Below, one piece after another: positions 15,438-23,972 of a DNA stretch of 32,626 bases. The position numbers were made by a program, and so were the translations under genes. Within the stretch, counting starts at the first letter, position 1. Each line of letters starts with the position of its first letter. Source of the stretch: Thermogladius sp. (GTDB taxonomy: Archaea > Thermoproteota > Thermoprotei_A > Sulfolobales > Desulfurococcaceae); the NCBI GenBank assembly GCA_022759365.1, contig JAEMPJ010000058.1:1-32626 (forward strand), in the 5' to 3' direction. The notes under the pieces were generated by a model. The model made no database searches. It had not been told where the DNA came from and saw only the letters and a program-made list of their open reading frames with translations.

Positions 15438-16035
15438 TCCTCGAAGCGAGCTGGAGAAGCTTGTCTGGGCTATGAGAGAGCTGTTTCTACTGGGCTTGAT
15501 AAACACGAGAGGTGGGAACGGGAGTGTTCTCTTAGACGATAAGCACATCGCGATCACGCCCAGCGGCTTGGCTAAGCAGTGGCTTCGAGTAGAGGATCTA
15601 GTGATATACAACATTGAGACCGGGGAGGTTAAGGGCTCGTTTAAACCCTCCATTGAGATGAACGCGCATGTTCGAACCTACCTGAAGATACGGGAGGCTA
15701 GGGCTGTACTACACGCCCACCCGCCTTTAACTCTTGCTTTAACAGACCGCTTCAAGGACGCGAAGAAATGGGGGAGAGATGCCTGGTGGGAGACCGGGTT
15801 GATAGAAGTCGAGTACAACGTTGGGAAAGTTGATATCGCCGAGCCATATGAACCCGGGAGCATCGAGCTGGCGGAAGAAGTCTCTAACAAATTAGCCTCT
15901 GGCGCTAGAATCGTCATAGTGCCTAAACACGGTGTTTTCTCGTGGGGTAGGAGCGTGGAGGAGGCCATGGATGCTATTGTAGCGCTAGAGCTGGTTGCCA
16001 GGTATGTTTTCGCCTCAACGCTCTTACTCAAGTAA
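15427..16035 (+). CDS. Class II aldolase/adducin family protein
   Basis: Zinc-dependent aldolase of the fuculose-/rhamnulose-phosphate aldolase family, probably acting on a sugar phosphate in the cytoplasm. Conserved elements are RGGNGSVLL, the phosphate-binding ITPSG, Glu in SIEMNAHV (the usual catalytic acid), zinc histidines in LHAHPP and the third zinc histidine in PKHGVFSWG. Length (202 aa) is normal. The substrate cannot be set from sequence; archaeal members also include enzymes of methylthioribulose or pentose metabolism. It starts at TTG 15427 inside the preceding gene, indicating translational coupling. Confidence 0.85.
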   Translation: MNSSPRSELEKLVWAMRELFLLGLINTRGGNGSVLLDDKHIAITPSGLAKQWLRVEDLVIYNIETGEVKGSFKPSIEMNAHVRTYLKIREARAVLHAHPPLTLALTDRFKDAKKWGRDAWWETGLIEVEYNVGKVDIAEPYEPGSIELAEEVSNKLASGARIVIVPKHGVFSWGRSVEEAMDAIVALELVARYVFASTLLLK

Positions 16036-16048
16036 CCGCTGGGATTCA

Positions 16049-16594
16049 CTACTCAACTCTAATAAACCCCCGCTTCAGCCCTGAGATCATTATGCCTACA
16101 ACGCTCTTAGCATCCCTTATCTCTCCCGTTAAAACCTTGTTCAACGCCTCGCGGAATTCGACCTTTACAGTCTCAATCAACTCGTAGGGTTCAGGCCTAG
16201 CCCCCTTGAACTCCAGGTCTTCGGCTTCGTATATGTGCATTACCTCAGTGCTGTAGCCTGGGACAGGGTAGATTGTTGCGAGTTCAACTAATTTATGGGG
16301 ATAGTAGCCTGTTTCCTCCACTAGCTCTCTCCTAGCCGTGTCTTCAGGCTTCTCCCCTTTATCCACTACGCCGGCGGGGAGCTCTAGAATATATTCCCCC
16401 AGCGGGGCCCTAAACTGCCTAACCAAGATTATCTCGCTTTCGTTGAGAAAGGGGACTATTACAGAGCTTTCTGGGAATAGAACTATATCTCTGGCAAAAC
16501 TCCTCTCTTTATACTGGTACGTCCTCCTGACGACGCTGAACCTTAAGCCCTGGAACATCGTTTTCTCGTCTACAACCCTTACCTCGGATTCCAC
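16049..16594 (-). CDS. Nudix hydrolase, ADP-ribose pyrophosphatase type
   Basis: Hydrolyses nucleoside diphosphates linked to another moiety. The Nudix box Gx5Ex7REUxEExGU is complete, running from GVVDKGE to RRELVEETGY. Upstream, VIVPFLNESEIILVRQFRAPLGEYILELPAG is the pattern of the ADP-ribose pyrophosphatase subgroup, and YPVPGYSTEVMHIYEAEDL is also typical. It is monocistronic on this strand: it converges on the aldolase (13-base gap) and is divergent from endonuclease IV. The substrate is assigned by subfamily resemblance only. Confidence 0.88.
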   Translation of the reverse strand: MESEVRVVDEKTMFQGLRFSVVRRTYQYKERSFARDIVLFPESSVIVPFLNESEIILVRQFRAPLGEYILELPAGVVDKGEKPEDTARRELVEETGYYPHKLVELATIYPVPGYSTEVMHIYEAEDLEFKGARPEPYELIETVKVEFREALNKVLTGEIRDAKSVVGIMISGLKRGFIRVE

Positions 16595-16666
16595 GAGGAC
16601 ACCTCGTCCAGCTTTATTTAAAGTTATCGGGGCGAGGATATTATACTTGGTTACAGGTGTCGTGTT

Positions 16667-17596
16667 TTGAAGTTCAGGTTCGGGCCAGCCGGTAAACCCA
16701 TTTCTTTAAAGTCAGCCGACATCTTGAAGGCACCGGGGTTTCTGAGGGAGCTAGGTTTAGACGCGATGGAGTATGAGGCGGTCAGGGGTGTAAACATAAG
16801 CGAGGAGAAGGCGAGGGCATTCGGCGAGGAGGCGTCGAGGAATAACATCGTGTTAAGCCTTCACGCGCCCTACTTCATCAATTTATCCAGTAAGAACCCG
16901 CAGACGGTTGAGGCAAGCATTGAGAGGTTGAAGCAGAGCGTGCTGGCCTCCCACTGGATGGGAGCCTACGTTGTAGTATTCCACCCGGGCTACTACAAGG
17001 ATATGCCTAGCCGCGAGGAAGCTGTGGCGGCTGTAGTAGGGAACCTTAAGGCTGTTGCCGAGTACAGGGATTCGATCGGCGCCAGGAACGTCTGGCTTGG
17101 GCCCGAGACGACGGGTAGGACGTCGCAGGTTGGTGACCTAGATGAGACCATAGAGATATCCAGCAAAGTGGAGGGAACAAGGCCTGTGGTGGATTGGGCA
17201 CACCTCCACGCCAGATATGAGGGGAAGTTCATCGTTTCTGAGGAAGATGTAAGGGCTGTAGTGGAGAAGATTGAGAAGAATCTGGGGAGCTGGGCTCTCA
17301 AGCCCCTCCACATGCACTTCTCCAAGATAGAGTACGGGAAGGGTGGGGAGAGGGAGCACCATACACTAGGGGAGGCAGAGTACGGGCCCGACTTCAAGCT
17401 TGTGTGTAGTGTCCTAACAGAGATGGGTGTGGAAGGCGTTTTTATAAGCGAGAGCCCTATCCTAGAACAAGACGCTTTAGTGATGAGGGATATTTGTTCT
17501 AAGACGTGTGGTGAAAAATGTGCTGGCGAGGCTGAGGAGAAGGCTGAAAAGAAGAGTGGAGGAGCTAGGAGGAAGACTAGGAGAGCTAGGGGTTAA
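16667..17596 (+). CDS. nfo: Endonuclease IV (AP endonuclease, Nfo family)
   Basis: Cuts DNA 5' of abasic sites in base-excision repair. The TIM-barrel metal-site motifs occur in order: SLHAPYFINL, VVFHPGYY, GPETTGRTSQVGDLDE, VVDWAHLHAR, HMHFSKIEYG with GEREHH, and a late SESPILEQDA. Length is 309 aa, about 25 more than usual. The extra C-terminal tail (from about 281) is rich in Lys, Arg, Glu and Ala and has three cysteines (SKTCGEKCAGE). That tail is encoded in DNA that also encodes the start of the next gene in another frame. The start is TTG at 16667 after GGTGTCG. Confidence 0.92.
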   Translation: MKFRFGPAGKPISLKSADILKAPGFLRELGLDAMEYEAVRGVNISEEKARAFGEEASRNNIVLSLHAPYFINLSSKNPQTVEASIERLKQSVLASHWMGAYVVVFHPGYYKDMPSREEAVAAVVGNLKAVAEYRDSIGARNVWLGPETTGRTSQVGDLDETIEISSKVEGTRPVVDWAHLHARYEGKFIVSEEDVRAVVEKIEKNLGSWALKPLHMHFSKIEYGKGGEREHHTLGEAEYGPDFKLVCSVLTEMGVEGVFISESPILEQDALVMRDICSKTCGEKCAGEAEEKAEKKSGGARRKTRRARG

Positions 17597-18107
17597 ACCC
17601 GTACATTTGACGGTAACAGGCCTATTCCTATCAGTGCTCGCTTTTCTCTCATCAATGAAAAACTCGCCCCTCTACTACACGGTATTCCTAGCTCTCTCAG
17701 GCTTAATGGACATGCTGGACGGCCCTGTGGCTAGAGCTACTGGGAAAGCAAGCCCGCTCGGCGCCTTCCTAGACTCGTTCCTGGACAGGGTTTCCGACGC
17801 CCTCCTAATAGTCTCACTCGTGAACTTCGGGTTGGACTGGTGGTTGGTCACCTCACTTCTAGTGGCATCATTGCTGACAAGCTATTCGAGGGCTAGAGCA
17901 GAGTCCCTCGGGGTCTCACTCGAGGGTGTTGGGCTGGTGGAGAGAAGTGAAAGGATGATCCTGCTGGCGGCTACAGCGGTTCTGCTAGCAGTAAACTTCA
18001 CCGTAGGCTTCGCTATGTTTATCCTATTCCTAGCTCTGTCTGTTGAGACGGTTGCGCACAGGTTTATCTACGTGGTGCTTGCTTTAAGGGGTTCAAAGCC
18101 TCGATAA
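17520..18107 (+). CDS. CDP-alcohol phosphatidyltransferase (archaetidyl-phosphate synthase-like)
   Basis: Integral membrane enzyme that transfers a lipid phosphate from a CDP-lipid to an alcohol, probably making archaetidyl-inositol or -glycerol phosphate. The signature DGx2ARx8Gx3Dx3D is complete (DGPVARATGKASPLGAFLDSFLD). The motif is flanked by about six hydrophobic segments in 195 residues. The N-terminus is a Leu/Arg amphipathic helix (LARLRRRLKRRVEELGGRLGELGV) characteristic of the family, so an early start is needed even though it lies within nfo. GTG at 17520 has GGTGA five bases upstream; GTG at 17508 is an alternative. The stop overlaps the converging herA by 15 bases. Confidence 0.85.
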   Translation: MLARLRRRLKRRVEELGGRLGELGVKPVHLTVTGLFLSVLAFLSSMKNSPLYYTVFLALSGLMDMLDGPVARATGKASPLGAFLDSFLDRVSDALLIVSLVNFGLDWWLVTSLLVASLLTSYSRARAESLGVSLEGVGLVERSERMILLAATAVLLAVNFTVGFAMFILFLALSVETVAHRFIYVVLALRGSKPR

Positions 18108-20102
18108 GTCGTAGTGCCCCGTTATCGGGAGAGGCGTCTTGAAGGACACGTAGCCGAGTCTAAGGACGTGGCTCTTTAAGACGCCCACTCTATCCCCACA
18201 CCTTGTGACAAAATCTTTGTACTCGCCGGGTATGTCCAGTGCTGACACGTGTGTTTTATCCATGCGGAGGACTATTTTGGTGTTGGTCAACTGTAGTATT
18301 ATATCGTGGACGTCCGCCGGGCTGTGGGTGCTGAAGACTAAGCCGAGCCCCCTGCTACGTCCAAGCCTCGCAATCCTGTCTATCATCCCGCTGACATGTT
18401 CAATGAAATCCTCTGAGCCTCCACCCTTCGAGGGGAAGAACCTGTGGGCTTCATCAACGAATATCATCACGGGCTGCGTCTTAACCTTCTCCCTGCTCTT
18501 AGTCAGCTTCCACTCGAAGACCTTATTCAAGATCCTATAGGCCACTATACCGATAACCTTCTCTGGATCCGCCGGCGAATACTCTTGGAGGAAGTCCAGG
18601 TCGACGACTATAGGTAGGCTCGAGAAAACGCTACCATGCTTCTCAAGTATCTCCGGGATAGGTGCCTCAACGAGGAACCCGCCGGTTTCCCCTATGCTGA
18701 TGTCGAAGACACCCGTGTCTATTAGCGAGCCGAGCTGCCTCAGGATGTTCTCCAGAGTACTCTTGTGTACAGCAAGCTCCTCAACTACTTCTACAAGACC
18801 CCTCCACTTCCCCGTGGCAGCCGTCTTGTGTTCAAGGTAGTATCTAGCGGCTGCCAGCATGTCGTAGAGGTCGACTATCGTCTTAACCTGGTTGCCGAGA
18901 TCCGCTAGCCTCTTGAGTAGTCTAGATAGGGTGTCCTTAGCCTGCCTCGTGAAGTACGGGTTTAAAGCGACGAATTCCTTCGGCGCGAAGTCGCTGAACC
19001 TGAAGCTGTATGGTATAATGTAGAGGGTGAAAGAGTCCTCCTCCGGGTATTTAAGTGTCAGCACCAGCTTCACGAACCTTAGAGGAGACCTTCCGGGCTC
19101 TTCGTGTACGACCAGCTCTTTAATACTCCAGCCCCAGCTGAACCTCTCGAATAACGGTGCATAAGTGTCTGAGACATACATCTCGCTGATCTCCTTCAAC
19201 GCCTTAGCCCACGTCTCGGAGCCTTTAGCGTACGACTCCGCTACGAGGGTTGTGACAGGTAGAACTACGACCAGCCCCTTCGGCCTACTCGCTTTCATTG
19301 AGAAGAATTCGGAGAGCTTTCTATCCTGCGAGGCCGTATCCTCGGGGAACACGGGTTTCAAGGGGAGTGTAACGTAGTCTTTATTCGGGTCTAAGATGAT
19401 GATCGTCGGCTCCTCTAGGTTTGGAGTGTTGAAACGGCTGTAGATAGATGCTATCATGTTCTTTAAAAGAGTTGTCTTACCGCTACCGGTTGTGCCTAAA
19501 ACGAGCATGTGCTGGTAGAAAGCGTTCACGGGGAGGAATAATGGTACCTGGGCATCAAATATCGGCCTATCCCCGGAGGTCACGAAGCCGAGGAAGACTC
19601 CGCTGGTGGGGAGGCCCAGCATGTACTGGGCTGTCTCAGCATCCCTTGGTTTTATAACAGGGCTCTGGGGCTCCACAACGTAGTTAGCGATGCTGACAGA
19701 CCTAGTGTCGGGGTCATATGATAGAAGCGGCTTCGCCCTCACACGGGTCTTGGTCAGCAGGCCAGTTACCTCCGGTGATTGCGAGGGCAGGTATGCTTCG
19801 GGGAGCGAGAGCTCGGCTAGGATATCCCTCCTCTCCACGGATACCACTCTGAGGCTTATCACATGGCCCGTCTTCAAGTCAACTACAGCAAGGTAGTTCC
19901 CCGCTGATGCTATGTCGGCGAACTTGTCGAAGTATATTAGGGGATCAACATCGAATACTACAACGCCCCCCTCCTCGTCGATAAGGGAGGGGCTTGTCCT
20001 GGAAACGTAGCCTATTACATCGCCTAGTTTGGCAGCGGTTTCATAGGCCTTGCTGGCCTTTAAGCTCAGCTCTTTAATAATCTTCTCGCTCATTAGACGC
20101 AT
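18093..20102 (-). CDS. herA: HerA family DNA translocase ATPase
   Basis: Hexameric bipolar DNA helicase/translocase that works with NurA (and Mre11-Rad50) in resecting DNA ends. An N-terminal HAS-barrel region (about residues 25-130) precedes the P-loop GTTGSGKT at 203-210. Walker B is MIFVDEAH (Asp550/Glu551), followed by an arginine-finger candidate in RLGRSRGLGL and the sensor FSTHSPADVHDIILQLTNTKIV. At 669 residues it is longer than typical HerA (about 500-600); the extra length lies between Walker A and B (about 250-500). It follows nurA by 21 bases, a nurA-herA operon. The start is ATG at 20102 or ATG at 20093. Confidence 0.88.
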   Translation of the reverse strand: MRLMSEKIIKELSLKASKAYETAAKLGDVIGYVSRTSPSLIDEEGGVVVFDVDPLIYFDKFADIASAGNYLAVVDLKTGHVISLRVVSVERRDILAELSLPEAYLPSQSPEVTGLLTKTRVRAKPLLSYDPDTRSVSIANYVVEPQSPVIKPRDAETAQYMLGLPTSGVFLGFVTSGDRPIFDAQVPLFLPVNAFYQHMLVLGTTGSGKTTLLKNMIASIYSRFNTPNLEEPTIIILDPNKDYVTLPLKPVFPEDTASQDRKLSEFFSMKASRPKGLVVVLPVTTLVAESYAKGSETWAKALKEISEMYVSDTYAPLFERFSWGWSIKELVVHEEPGRSPLRFVKLVLTLKYPEEDSFTLYIIPYSFRFSDFAPKEFVALNPYFTRQAKDTLSRLLKRLADLGNQVKTIVDLYDMLAAARYYLEHKTAATGKWRGLVEVVEELAVHKSTLENILRQLGSLIDTGVFDISIGETGGFLVEAPIPEILEKHGSVFSSLPIVVDLDFLQEYSPADPEKVIGIVAYRILNKVFEWKLTKSREKVKTQPVMIFVDEAHRFFPSKGGGSEDFIEHVSGMIDRIARLGRSRGLGLVFSTHSPADVHDIILQLTNTKIVLRMDKTHVSALDIPGEYKDFVTRCGDRVGVLKSHVLRLGYVSFKTPLPITGHYDLSRL

Positions 20103-20123
20103 CCTTACAATTAAGTGTTTGAT

Positions 20124-21254
20124 CTATAGGGTTAAATACTGTAGGGTGGACTCCCGCGTAGCCCCTACCGCAAGGACTATTTGCCTCGTGATAGCCTCGC
20201 TCAGCTTTTTAACTCTTTGGTCAGCTAGGAGGATGCTCACCGGTAGGCTCGTCCCAGAGCATATTGAGTCGAAGATCACAGGCTGGAGATCCTCGAGGCT
20301 GTTCCTATACCCGATTTCCTCAACCCTGTAGAAAGTGAATGACCCTAAGCCACCCCCGGTTAGACGTCTCGGTATACTGAGATACCACATGGTTCTCTCC
20401 ACGCTGGTGCCGTTGAACCCGCTGGAGACGTGTAGAGGGCCGATTACAATGGGTTTGGTAGGCTTTCCGCGGAAGATTCTCTCGGTTAATATGGAAAGGT
20501 ATGCCTGGTCGCTCACGTTGGTGACGCCGAGGTTGAAGGGGTCGTCTCGGGAGAGGATATGCGTGTACTGCAACCTTTTAACAACCCCGTAGACCCTGCT
20601 AGACGAGTTGATCTTCTCAACTATACTCAGGCGCCTCTTCATCAATATCTCCCAGTTCTCCTTGTAGACGTTTATCAACTTGCTACTACCTCTAGCCTCG
20701 GTAACCGGGTGTGAGGGTAGGAACAACGGCCCGTCCAAGAGCACTACCTCACCCCACCCCAACACCTCGCTGAGGATCATGTTCTCTAGGTTGACCCGAT
20801 GCTCCTCCAGAGCAAGCGCTTTATTATAGCCCGGCGGGTAAGGCCTCGAGGAAGGATCCTTGTACTCGACGCCTAGCTCATCTAGGACTCGGTGGTTGAA
20901 AGGCTCCACCTCAGGTATGACCAGTATGTATTTGTTATCCCTGTGGGAGAGCAGGGAGGAAGGTGATGGGATATCGTATGCTCTTAAACCAACCCTGCTG
21001 ACGCCTGTAGCGGTTGCTACCGCTATGAACATGTAGGGGGTGTCAATAACCCGGCTACTACTGTCCACCCCCACAGTACTCCTAACTGGTATCCCCCGGC
21101 ATATGGTAGCGTCCAGCTCGGTGACCTCCAGGGAGGCTTCCTTGATCCTGGCGGACTCGCCTTGGACGGCGAACTCTCTTGACTCCTCGACTCTCACGAT
21201 CCTAGTCGCGTTCCTCCCGATCTCCTGGAGCTTGCTGAATATGTCTGCCGCCAA
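20124..21254 (-). CDS. nurA: NurA 5'-3' nuclease
   Basis: Manganese-dependent exonuclease that acts with HerA at DNA ends. The NurA pattern is visible: TVGVDSSSRVID with catalytic Asp64, an acidic helix near residues 149-158, VLLDGPLFLPS with Asp174, and a C-terminal SDQAYLSI region. Adjacent herA confirms the assignment. The start is TTG at 21254. It is divergent from the second DHH gene, and the pair share an 80-base promoter region. Confidence 0.88.
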   Translation of the reverse strand: MAADIFSKLQEIGRNATRIVRVEESREFAVQGESARIKEASLEVTELDATICRGIPVRSTVGVDSSSRVIDTPYMFIAVATATGVSRVGLRAYDIPSPSSLLSHRDNKYILVIPEVEPFNHRVLDELGVEYKDPSSRPYPPGYNKALALEEHRVNLENMILSEVLGWGEVVLLDGPLFLPSHPVTEARGSSKLINVYKENWEILMKRRLSIVEKINSSSRVYGVVKRLQYTHILSRDDPFNLGVTNVSDQAYLSILTERIFRGKPTKPIVIGPLHVSSGFNGTSVERTMWYLSIPRRLTGGGLGSFTFYRVEEIGYRNSLEDLQPVIFDSICSGTSLPVSILLADQRVKKLSEAITRQIVLAVGATRESTLQYLTL

Positions 21255-21281
21255 AGGGGTTGACCTGTTTATAGGTTCATC

Positions 21282-21290
21282 TTTAAAAAT
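21282..21290. promoter_or_regulatory. Divergent promoter element between nurA and the DHH operon
   Basis: TTTAAAAAT contains the symmetric TTTAAA. It is about 28-35 bases from the leftward nurA start (21254) and about 30-50 bases from the rightward starts (TTG 21319 or ATG 21337). A second A/T block, TGTTTATAGG at 21267-21276, may also serve the leftward operon. Confidence 0.45.
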
Positions 21291-21336
21291 CGTTATAATA
21301 CAATACTAAAGGCAAGACTTGTTTACGGGTCTAGCC

Positions 21337-22353
21337 ATGGATAAGCCGAAGAGAGTTCTAGTGGCAGGTGACTGGGATGCAGATGGCGTAGTTTCCTCGG
21401 CTATAATAGTGTACACCCAGGAGAAGCTGTCCGAGTACCCGTTGAAGAACGTAAGTATAGTGGAGAAAAAACCGGCGGATCCCGACAGGATAAGGTACAT
21501 CATAAACAGCATATCTGTGCCCTACAACTTGGTGGTATTCCTCGACCTACCCTACGCCCCATTTATCGGGAACGTGATAAGGATGTTGAAACAGCATTTC
21601 GGAGTAGAGAAAATAATGTATGTTGACCACCACTTGTCAACCCTCCAGCATGAAGACGAGTTAAGGAAGATAGTCGACATCCTGATCGTAGACTACAGGA
21701 AGCCCACCGTGGGGTTAATAATGGACGAGCTGGCTAAAAACGGCGTTAGGGTTCACAAGCGGTTGGAGAGCTTTGCTACAGCCGTCGAGTACATGGATGC
21801 GGGCAGGAGGGTTCCACCAGAGTACATGAAGATATTCGAGTTAACAAAGCTGATGTCAAAGGCGCTTACAGCAGTTAGAGATGAGGGCCTCTGGACTAAA
21901 ATAGTCGACTGGCTAGCCGACCCCACCCCACTACCCATGCCTTTAGACGAGCAGGTCATGTCGAAGGTCAGAGAGGTTGTTGAGAAGAGGGATAACGAGT
22001 TGAAGGAGACAGCTATGTCCCTAGCTTTAGAGGCTGTTAAAGTAGGGGATCTAAGGTTCGTCGATGCCAGGAAGAAATGGAAGAAGAGGGGGGCCACAGC
22101 GCTGGCGTCTAAACTGGCAGGAATACTGAAAGCACCTGTAGCGCTCCTTGTGGACACCCATAAGAATCACAGCCTACTCGTGATAAAGGCCTCGAGGGGG
22201 AGGGCATATAGGATCGCGAAATACCTTGTAGGCGAGGGGATAGCCTACGACATAGCAGGCCACCCGAACCTTGCCATTGTGAGAGTTGAAAAAGACGTAG
22301 ACAAGAAGATCATCTTGGACGCCCTCCAACAAGCCTTATTCTACACTTCGTGA
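21337..22353 (+). CDS. DHH family phosphoesterase (second copy type, near nurA-herA)
   Basis: Manganese-dependent phosphoesterase related to RecJ. It has motif I GDWDADG (Asp12, 14, 16), motif II VVFLDLPY (Asp70) and the DHH signature at 97-99 (MYVDHHLS). A motif IV-like VDYRKPTVGLIMDEL follows. The C-terminal domain is weakly DHHA1-like, with IAGHPN instead of the usual GGH. Only loosely similar to the DHH protein at 7742-8710, so not a recent duplicate. The DWDADG form is shared by RecJ-type nucleases; archaeal GAN/RecJ relatives act at the replication fork and in repair. ATG at 21337 gives a compact N-terminus (MDKPKRVLVAG); TTG 21319 is possible. First gene of a tight four-gene set. Confidence 0.82.
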   Translation: MDKPKRVLVAGDWDADGVVSSAIIVYTQEKLSEYPLKNVSIVEKKPADPDRIRYIINSISVPYNLVVFLDLPYAPFIGNVIRMLKQHFGVEKIMYVDHHLSTLQHEDELRKIVDILIVDYRKPTVGLIMDELAKNGVRVHKRLESFATAVEYMDAGRRVPPEYMKIFELTKLMSKALTAVRDEGLWTKIVDWLADPTPLPMPLDEQVMSKVREVVEKRDNELKETAMSLALEAVKVGDLRFVDARKKWKKRGATALASKLAGILKAPVALLVDTHKNHSLLVIKASRGRAYRIAKYLVGEGIAYDIAGHPNLAIVRVEKDVDKKIILDALQQALFYTS

Positions 22354-22360
22354 AGCGCGA

Positions 22361-22369
22361 AAAATTTAA
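22361..22369 (+). promoter_or_regulatory. TATA-like box before the deacetylase gene
   Basis: AAAATTTAA lies about 40 bases before the preferred TTG start at 22407, directly after the stop of the DHH gene. It could be an internal promoter of the operon. Confidence 0.35.
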
Positions 22370-22406
22370 CTCTAGGACACACGATCTTCTTTCAGGGCGG
22401 TTGTTT

Positions 22407-23438
22407 TTGGTTGAAGTGGTTATCCAGGAGAACTCTAGTTTAAAACACAAGCCCTGGTTCAACCACCCCGAGAACCCTGAGAGAGTGAGGGTGCTAGCTG
22501 CGACCCTAGCCCGGATGGGGTTCGTGAAATACGGGTTCACGAGGGTTGAACCGGGTTTAGACGAGTCTATCCGCGTGGCGGGGTTAATCCACAGCAGGGA
22601 TTACATTGAGAGAATGCTCGAGGACTCGAAGAAGGGCCGGGTTCTATTAGACGAGGACACTTACATTTCGAGTGACAGCGTGGAGCTCGCGCTCGAAGCT
22701 TTATACCTCTCCTACAAAACGGCTTTAGAGGCCAGCGGTATCCGCTTCCTCGTAATCCGCCCCCCAGGGCACCACGCTGGGAGGAGGGGTAGGACTAGGG
22801 GTGTCTCAAGCAATGGGTTTTGCTTATTCAACAACGCTGCCGCAGCGGTAGTCGGCTTCAGGGAGAGGGGTTTTAAAAGAATCGGTATCCTGGACTTCGA
22901 CGTCCACCATGGTAATGGTACCATGGAGATCTTCTACAGGGAGGGCATTCTTCAAATAGACCTGCACCAACACCCCGATACGCTGTATCCACACACAGGC
23001 TACCCCGATGAGATCGGGGAGGGAGAGGGGTTTGGCCTGAAAGTCAACATGGTCTTCCAGCCTTACACAGGCGACGACTCCTATATGCGGGCACTCGACT
23101 ACGCTGAGAACATTATCGAGGAGTATAACCCGGACTCGCTTGTAGTCTCAGCGGGCTTCGACGGCTTCAGCGGAGACGGGTTGGCAGACCTCAACTTGAC
23201 AGAGGCATCCTACTACAGGCTCGGCTCTCTCATCAGAGAAGCGGGGGTGCCAACCGTCATTGTCCTGGAGGGCGGGTACTCCAGGGGCCTTGAGAACGGG
23301 TTCAAAGCCTTCCTGGAAGGGTTGGCCGGCGTGGCGAGAAGGTACCCCCAAACAACCTCGTCAAGGAATATATCGAGGTTGAACGAGATGGTTAACAGGG
23401 CTGTTTACGAGCATGCGTTGAAGAGGTTTGGGCGTTGA
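22407..23438 (+). CDS. Histone deacetylase / acetylpolyamine amidohydrolase family protein
   Basis: Zinc-dependent deacetylase of the HDAC/AcuC/acetylpolyamine amidohydrolase superfamily. Motifs are in order: NHPENPERVRVL near the start, RPPGHHAG with the catalytic His-His pair, NGFCLFNNAAAA, DFDVHHGNGT (zinc Asp and His), SAGFDGFSGD (second zinc Asp) and EGGYSRGL with the transition-state Tyr. All catalytic residues are intact. Substrate unknown: acetyl-lysine on chromatin proteins such as Alba, or acetylpolyamines, are both plausible. TTG at 22407 is chosen for the GGGCGG site six bases upstream; GTG at 22350 overlaps the previous stop but adds a poorly hydrophobic leader. The stop overlaps the CYTH gene by four bases. 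Confidence 0.88.
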   Translation: MVEVVIQENSSLKHKPWFNHPENPERVRVLAATLARMGFVKYGFTRVEPGLDESIRVAGLIHSRDYIERMLEDSKKGRVLLDEDTYISSDSVELALEALYLSYKTALEASGIRFLVIRPPGHHAGRRGRTRGVSSNGFCLFNNAAAAVVGFRERGFKRIGILDFDVHHGNGTMEIFYREGILQIDLHQHPDTLYPHTGYPDEIGEGEGFGLKVNMVFQPYTGDDSYMRALDYAENIIEEYNPDSLVVSAGFDGFSGDGLADLNLTEASYYRLGSLIREAGVPTVIVLEGGYSRGLENGFKAFLEGLAGVARRYPQTTSSRNISRLNEMVNRAVYEHALKRFGR

Positions 23439-23971
23439 TTGAGAGAGAGGTTAAAATTAGAGTCCGAGGGGACAGTGGATCAGTCGTTGAATGGTTTAAG
23501 AGCAAGGGGTTTACACCAGCTGACTCGTGCTACGAGGAAGACCGCTATTTCACACATCCGTGCCGCGACCTGCGTTCAACAGATGAGGCTCTAAGGCTTA
23601 GGTTCAGGAGATGTGATAGCGGGGCCGGATATTATTTAACCTACAAGGGCCCCCGCCTAACTGAGGGCGTGGTGAAATCCAGGCTCGAGATAGAGGCAGA
23701 GCTGAGCAGTGAGCAGGGAGAGGTCATTGGGGAGATACTGAAGAGGATGGGCTTCGACGAGAAATTTGTTGTGAGGAAGAAGAGGGTTATCATGAAGGGT
23801 AGCGGCTTAAACGTCACTATCGATGATGTCGAGGGCTTAGGCTTGTTCGTGGAAATTGAGGGCGAGATACCGGGTTGGCTTACTAAGATGGTTGAAGGGG
23901 CTAGCTGGTTTAACGGATATGTGGAGAAAACTTATTTGGAGCTACTCATTGAGGGAAACAAGGTGTCTTGA
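23435..23971 (+). CDS. CYTH domain protein (class IV adenylate cyclase / triphosphatase type)
   Basis: Triphosphate tunnel enzyme. The signature ExExK appears at the very start (EREVKI), followed by basic and acidic tunnel residues on successive strands: DEALRLRFRR, YYLTYKGPR, KSRLEIEAEL, FVVRKKRVIM, NVTIDDVEGLGLFVEIEGE. The order is that of CyaB-like proteins. Archaeal members hydrolyse tri- or polyphosphate compounds or may make cAMP; the sequence does not decide. The TTG start overlaps the deacetylase stop and the stop is one base before the Cas4-like start, so it is inside an operon. Confidence 0.88.
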   Translation: MIEREVKIRVRGDSGSVVEWFKSKGFTPADSCYEEDRYFTHPCRDLRSTDEALRLRFRRCDSGAGYYLTYKGPRLTEGVVKSRLEIEAELSSEQGEVIGEILKRMGFDEKFVVRKKRVIMKGSGLNVTIDDVEGLGLFVEIEGEIPGWLTKMVEGASWFNGYVEKTYLELLIEGNKVS

Positions 23972-23972
23972 A

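Noticed and set aside
7742-22353. The two DHH proteins as a gene duplication
   Set aside because: Apart from shared catalytic motifs they differ in motif I (HGDSDG versus GDWDADG), C-terminal domain and context, so they look like different subfamilies.
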